From an uncultured Merdimonas sp. (GTDB lineage Bacteria > Bacillota > Clostridia > Lachnospirales > Lachnospiraceae): DNA of 54,238 nucleotides. The notes under the pieces are model-generated. The model did not search any database, was not told the origin of the DNA, and was given only the letters and a program-made list of their open reading frames with translations. Location of the stretch: contig CALWGE010000012.1 of NCBI GenBank assembly GCA_944378225.1, positions 1 through 54,238 on the forward strand, in the 5' to 3' direction. Shown piece by piece: positions 51,018-54,238 of the stretch. The position numbers and the translations under genes were made by a program. Numbering within the stretch: position 1 is the first letter of the stretch; each line of letters starts with the position of its first letter.

Positions 51018-52214
51018 TTACGCCAGATGTTTCTCCTGTACCAGCATCTGAATTCCCTGTTCCAGGCGATTCAGTCCTTCTTCCAGAATCTCACGGCTGG
51101 TCGCAAAACAGATGCGGATATATCCTTCCGATCCTTTTCCGAAGAATTTCTCTCCTCCGGAAACTACAGCCAGCTTTACGTGTTTCTTCATGTATTCTAC
51201 AAATTCCTCGCTCAGCATACCGAAGGCTTTGATATCCACATAAAGCAGATAGGTGGCGTGCGGCTGATAGGCTTTGATGAACGGCATTTTGTTCAGACGT
51301 TCCACGGCATAATCCCGGTTTTTCTTCAGATGCTCCAGGAACTCATCCACCCAGTAGTAAGCCTTATCCATACAGGCCTGACCAGCCACCTGAGAAATAG
51401 ACGCAATGCCGCCTGCTGTGGTCATAACATCGGAATTTTCTACGATCTTTTCAAAAAGCTCTTCATTTGTGGTGTAAACACAGCCGATACGAAGTCCGGC
51501 AAGTCCAAAGCTCTTGGAAAAACCGAATACAGACATAACTCTGCGGCAGCGTTCATTTCCAAGTGTATAAATACTGCGGTAGGGTTCTTCCGGGAATACG
51601 ATATCTGACCAGATTTCGTCATTCATAATGTAAAGATCGTACTTTTCACACAAAGCCATAATATGTTCCAGATCCTCCGGACGATAGAGAACCCCGTAAG
51701 GGTTATGCGGGTTGCAAAGACCAATCATACGGGTCCTGGGGGTAATATAGCTTTCCAGATCTGACAGATCAATATATCCGTCCTTCAGTCTGGCAGGGAA
51801 GTATACCGGTGTTCCGCCTGCAGCCAGACAGGATTCACGGAACAGATAATCAACGGGGTCGAAGACAATCATCTCGTCTCCCGGCTTCAATACGCTTTCG
51901 GCAATGACATACATGCCGCGGGCCGCACTGTCGATAGGCAGAATAAGTTCCGGACGGATGTCTTCTCCCTTTCTTGCCTTCAAAGCCCTGGAGATACTTT
52001 CGCAGAATTCCGGATAGCCCAGTTTCGGCGTATAGGAGAAATAACCGTCATTGATATAATCAATCATAGCCTGCTGAATCTCAGGCGCCGCAGGGTAATC
52101 CGGATCTGCCGCTGTCAGAGGGATGACTCCCTCATCTACCTCTGCCCAGCGGTAATTATATGCACGCTTCTTTAAGACGTCCAGTTTAATCTCGTTATTG
52201 CTGAAAGATGCCAT
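51018..52214 (-). CDS. PLP-dependent aminotransferase/C-S lyase, class I/II
   Basis: A 398-residue fold-type I PLP enzyme. Features are VIPLTAADPDYPAAPEIQQA near the N-terminus, LCNPHNPYGVLY, MNDEIWSDI, and the PLP lysine in FGFSKSFGLAGLRIG. GYIRICFA at the C-terminus has the carboxylate-binding Arg. It groups with aspartate-aminotransferase-like and PatB-like enzymes; transaminase and beta-lyase cannot be told apart by eye. It lies 3 bases after ridA; RidA removes reactive enamines such as 2-aminoacrylate released by PLP enzymes, which favours a beta-eliminating activity. Confidence 0.82.
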   Translation of the reverse strand: MASFSNNEIKLDVLKKRAYNYRWAEVDEGVIPLTAADPDYPAAPEIQQAMIDYINDGYFSYTPKLGYPEFCESISRALKARKGEDIRPELILPIDSAARGMYVIAESVLKPGDEMIVFDPVDYLFRESCLAAGGTPVYFPARLKDGYIDLSDLESYITPRTRMIGLCNPHNPYGVLYRPEDLEHIMALCEKYDLYIMNDEIWSDIVFPEEPYRSIYTLGNERCRRVMSVFGFSKSFGLAGLRIGCVYTTNEELFEKIVENSDVMTTAGGIASISQVAGQACMDKAYYWVDEFLEHLKKNRDYAVERLNKMPFIKAYQPHATYLLYVDIKAFGMLSEEFVEYMKKHVKLAVVSGGEKFFGKGSEGYIRICFATSREILEEGLNRLEQGIQMLVQEKHLA

Positions 52215-52217
52215 GGA

Positions 52218-52598
52218 TTACTCCTCCTCCAGATATGCGATCGCCTCGATTTCACAAAGAACTCCCTTGGGAAGAGCCTTTACTGCCACACAGGAACGGG
52301 CAGGGCAGCTTACGAAATATTTTTCATAAACGCTGTTAAATACCGGGAAATCTGCCATATCCGCAAGGAAACAGGTGGTTTTTACGACTTTTTCCATAGA
52401 AGAACCGCCAGCTTTCAGTACTTCGCTCACGTTCTTGCAGGACTGTTCGGCCTGTTCCGTAATGGAAGAACCGACAATCTCACCCGTTTTGGGATCCACC
52501 GGAATCTGTCCTGATGAAAATACCAGGTTTCCAAGAATCATTCCCTGAGAGTAGGGACCGATTGCTGCAGGAGCGTTTGTAGTTGAAATCTTCTTCAT
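52218..52598 (-). CDS. ridA: RidA family reactive enamine/imine deaminase
   Basis: A 126-residue RidA (YjgF/UK114). It hydrolyses 2-aminoacrylate and related imines to keto acids and ammonia. IGPYSQGMILGNLVFSSGQIPVDPKTGEIV and the conserved Arg in CPARSCVAVKALPKG are diagnostic. TTTGGAGG precedes the ATG. It sits between the dipeptide transporter and a PLP enzyme, fitting its role in detoxifying PLP-enzyme intermediates. Confidence 0.95.
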   Translation of the reverse strand: MKKISTTNAPAAIGPYSQGMILGNLVFSSGQIPVDPKTGEIVGSSITEQAEQSCKNVSEVLKAGGSSMEKVVKTTCFLADMADFPVFNSVYEKYFVSCPARSCVAVKALPKGVLCEIEAIAYLEEE

Positions 52599-52649
52599 GT
52601 TCTTATACCTCCAAATGTTTCTGATATTAATTATACATTATTTTTCATA

Positions 52650-53609
52650 TTATTCCATATCTAAATGACAGGCAACCTGTGTTCCGTCCTTCAGTGTGCG
52701 CAGAGCAGGTTTTTCCTTTTTGCAGATCTCCATACAGCTGGTGCAGCGCGGATGGAACGGACAGCCGGAAGGCGGATTTACAGGACTGGGAATATCGCCG
52801 GTAAGGAGAATTCTCTGATGTCCTTCTTCATTGCGGATATCAGGAATCGCAGAAAGCAGCGCTTTTGTATAGGGGTGGCGCCTTTTTTCATAAATCGCCT
52901 CTCTGGTACCCAGTTCCACAATATTTCCCAGATACATAACCATGACCCGATCACAGAAATGCTTAATAATACGAAGATCATGGGAAATAAACATGTACGT
53001 AAGATTAAATTCTTTTTTGATGTCCTGCATCAGATTAATAACCTGTGCCTGAATGGAAACGTCCAGAGCACTGACCGGCTCGTCGCACACCACAAACTCC
53101 GGATTCAGCGCAATCGCACGGGCAATTCCCACACGCTGACGCTGTCCGCCGGAAAATTCATGAGGATAACGGTAGATGTGTTCAGGCCGCAGTCCCACAC
53201 AATCAATCAACCGGGTAACCTGTTCATAAATCTCTTCCCTGCTCATTTCAGGATGGTGAATCTGATAAGGCTCTGCCAGAATCTGCATGACCGTTTTTCT
53301 GGGGTCCAGAGACGCATACGGATCCTGAAAAATAATCTGCATTTCCTTGCGCAGAGAACGCATTTGTTTTCTCTTCAACTGGCTTAAATCCTGCCCTTTG
53401 AAGGTTATGGTTCCTGAGGTAGGCGTAAGAAGATTTAAAACCAGACGGCCGGTAGTGGACTTTCCACAGCCGGACTCTCCTACTACCCCCAGAGTTTCTC
53501 CTTTAAATATCTGAAAACTGATATCGTCCACTGCTTTTACGACTTTATCCTTCTCGCTGGTAGGGAAATATTTTTTCAGATTTTTAACATCTGTAAGCAC
53601 TTCACTCAT
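52650..53609 (-). CDS. dppF: Oligopeptide/dipeptide ABC transporter ATP-binding protein (DppF-type)
   Basis: A 319-residue ATPase with Walker A GVVGESGCGKST, Q loop, signature LSGGQ-like FSGGQRQRVGIARAI, Walker B FVVCDEPVSALD and the H-loop ISHD. The C-terminal oligo_HPY extension carries PPSGCPFHPRCTSCMEIC, whose four cysteines bind an Fe-S cluster in relatives. It pairs with the DppD gene upstream, which overlaps it by 4 bases. The substrate-binding protein and permeases lie outside the window. Confidence 0.95.
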   Translation of the reverse strand: MSEVLTDVKNLKKYFPTSEKDKVVKAVDDISFQIFKGETLGVVGESGCGKSTTGRLVLNLLTPTSGTITFKGQDLSQLKRKQMRSLRKEMQIIFQDPYASLDPRKTVMQILAEPYQIHHPEMSREEIYEQVTRLIDCVGLRPEHIYRYPHEFSGGQRQRVGIARAIALNPEFVVCDEPVSALDVSIQAQVINLMQDIKKEFNLTYMFISHDLRIIKHFCDRVMVMYLGNIVELGTREAIYEKRRHPYTKALLSAIPDIRNEEGHQRILLTGDIPSPVNPPSGCPFHPRCTSCMEICKKEKPALRTLKDGTQVACHLDME

Positions 53610-54238
53610 TTCTCATACCTCCTGCATCTGATCTGTCTTCCGCCTTCCAGATTTGTAAGCGGAATTTTTTCCTGCTCACATTCCGGGCAGGCATACTGAC
53701 ACCTGGGCGCGAAATGACAGCCCTTCGGCATATCATACAGACTGGGTACAAGACCCTCCAGCGTTTTCAGACGATCTACTTTCTCATTGATATCCGGGAT
53801 GGAGTTCATAAGTCCGATTGTATAGGGATGCTTGGGATCATCAAAAAGTTCCCGAGTGGCAGCCTTCTCTACAATCTCGCCAGCATACATAACTGCAACC
53901 TCATCTGCCATTTCAGCAATTACTCCCAAATCATGCGTGATAAAAATAATTGACATGTGAAGCTTTTCCTGAAGTTCTTTCAGCAGATCAAGAATCTGCG
54001 CCTGAATTGTCACATCCAGGGCCGTGGTAGGCTCATCCGCAATCAGGAGTTCCGGATCCCCTGCCAGGGCCATGGCAATCATCACTCGCTGCCGCATACC
54101 TCCTGACAACTGATGGGGATATTCATCCACGCGTTTTCCTGCTTCGGGAATTCCTACCAGTTCCAGAAGCTCTATGGCCCGCTCTCTGGCAGCTTTTCTT
54201 TCCATTTCTTTATGAAGCATCAATGACTCTTCTATCTG
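53606..54238 (-). CDS. dppD: Oligopeptide/dipeptide ABC transporter ATP-binding protein (DppD-type), 5' end outside window
   Basis: The frame is open to the right edge, so the gene starts outside; 210 codons remain and the Walker A loop is missing only for this reason. The signature [20 protein letters not shown], Walker [17 protein letters not shown], the H loop [16 protein letters not shown] and the C-terminal oligo_HPY cysteines ([18 protein letters not shown]) are clear. It is the partner of DppF in a peptide importer and starts the visible part of the dpp-ridA-PLP-YheO operon. Confidence 0.95.
   Translation of the reverse strand, partial: QIEESLMLHKEMERKAARERAIELLELVGIPEAGKRVDEYPHQLSGGMRQRVMIAMALAGDPELLIADEPTTALDVTIQAQILDLLKELQEKLHMSIIFITHDLGVIAEMADEVAVMYAGEIVEKAATRELFDDPKHPYTIGLMNSIPDINEKVDRLKTLEGLVPSLYDMPKGCHFAPRCQYACPECEQEKIPLTNLEGGRQIRCRRYEK

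Overview
The window looks like a piece of a Clostridia chromosome, most likely family Lachnospiraceae (Blautia/Ruminococcus-like). The basis is a moderate GC content, strong AGGAGG-type ribosome binding sites, TTGACA-N17-TATAAT promoters, Firmicutes markers (RecU, YqeK, RsfS, YhbY, Prp-processed L27, LicT-type antitermination, CGAAC...GTTCG SOS boxes) and gene orders typical of that family. The genus is inference. No tRNA, rRNA, CRISPR array, insertion sequence or prophage was seen; this is mostly core chromosome with some accessory insertions.

Layout. 1-7.4 kb: end of an Amidase_3 cell-wall hydrolase, a nitroreductase, a kinase-like gene/dtd/carB operon, then ttcA-like and cysK genes. 7.4-11.7 kb: an SOS neighbourhood with a LexA-boxed LysM membrane protein (YneA analogue), a XerS-like tyrosine recombinase, a DUF3048 lipoprotein and lexA. 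11.7-22.6 kb (minus strand): two linked housekeeping blocks, a B12-binding-type radical SAM protein/DUF2344/RNase G set, and rplU-prp-rpmA-obgE-yhbY-nadD-yqeK-rsfS-nudix-tpr. A PatB/MalY-type PLP enzyme sits between them. 22.7-28.3 kb: a frameshifted SLC13-type permease, a membrane-anchored MerR regulator, a GT-C-like membrane protein and azlCD. 28.3-34.2 kb: a compact his operon with two gene fusions (HisZ-HisG and a HisF-like half barrel fused to HisIE) and an intruding acyltransferase. 34.2-36.1 kb: recU and a MATE pump. 36.3-41 kb: a beta-glucoside PTS / 6-phospho-beta-glucosidase / LicT operon with its RAT-terminator leader. 41-43 kb: an RluA-type pseudouridine synthase, a membrane protein and an ArsC/Spx-family protein. 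43.0-43.6 kb: a cobalamin riboswitch with its own promoter and terminator but no recognisable protein gene. 43.6-46.4 kb: an Lrp regulator, a second MATE pump and a DUF134-NifX-like protein with a His-rich tail. 46.5-48.9 kb: a LytTR response regulator with two complementary half histidine kinases. 49-50.2 kb: a Nudix hydrolase and a CmpB-type membrane protein. 50.3-54.2 kb: a dipeptide ABC transporter / RidA / PLP enzyme / YheO-DauR regulator operon that runs off the right edge.

Most striking items: (1) the self-contained B12-riboswitch transcription unit at 43076-43571, encoding only a 50-codon ORF and a structured RNA segment; (2) a two-gene split GHKL kinase in which one protein keeps the phospho-acceptor His and the other keeps the ATPase domain but has Ser in place of that His; (3) an isolated HisF-like (beta-alpha)4 half barrel fused to HisIE; (4) a MerR protein with a DUF1648-like membrane domain and a 19-bp-spacer promoter of its own; (5) a cluster of four LexA-box matches in front of the YneA-like gene. 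All calls were made by eye, without database searches or folding software.
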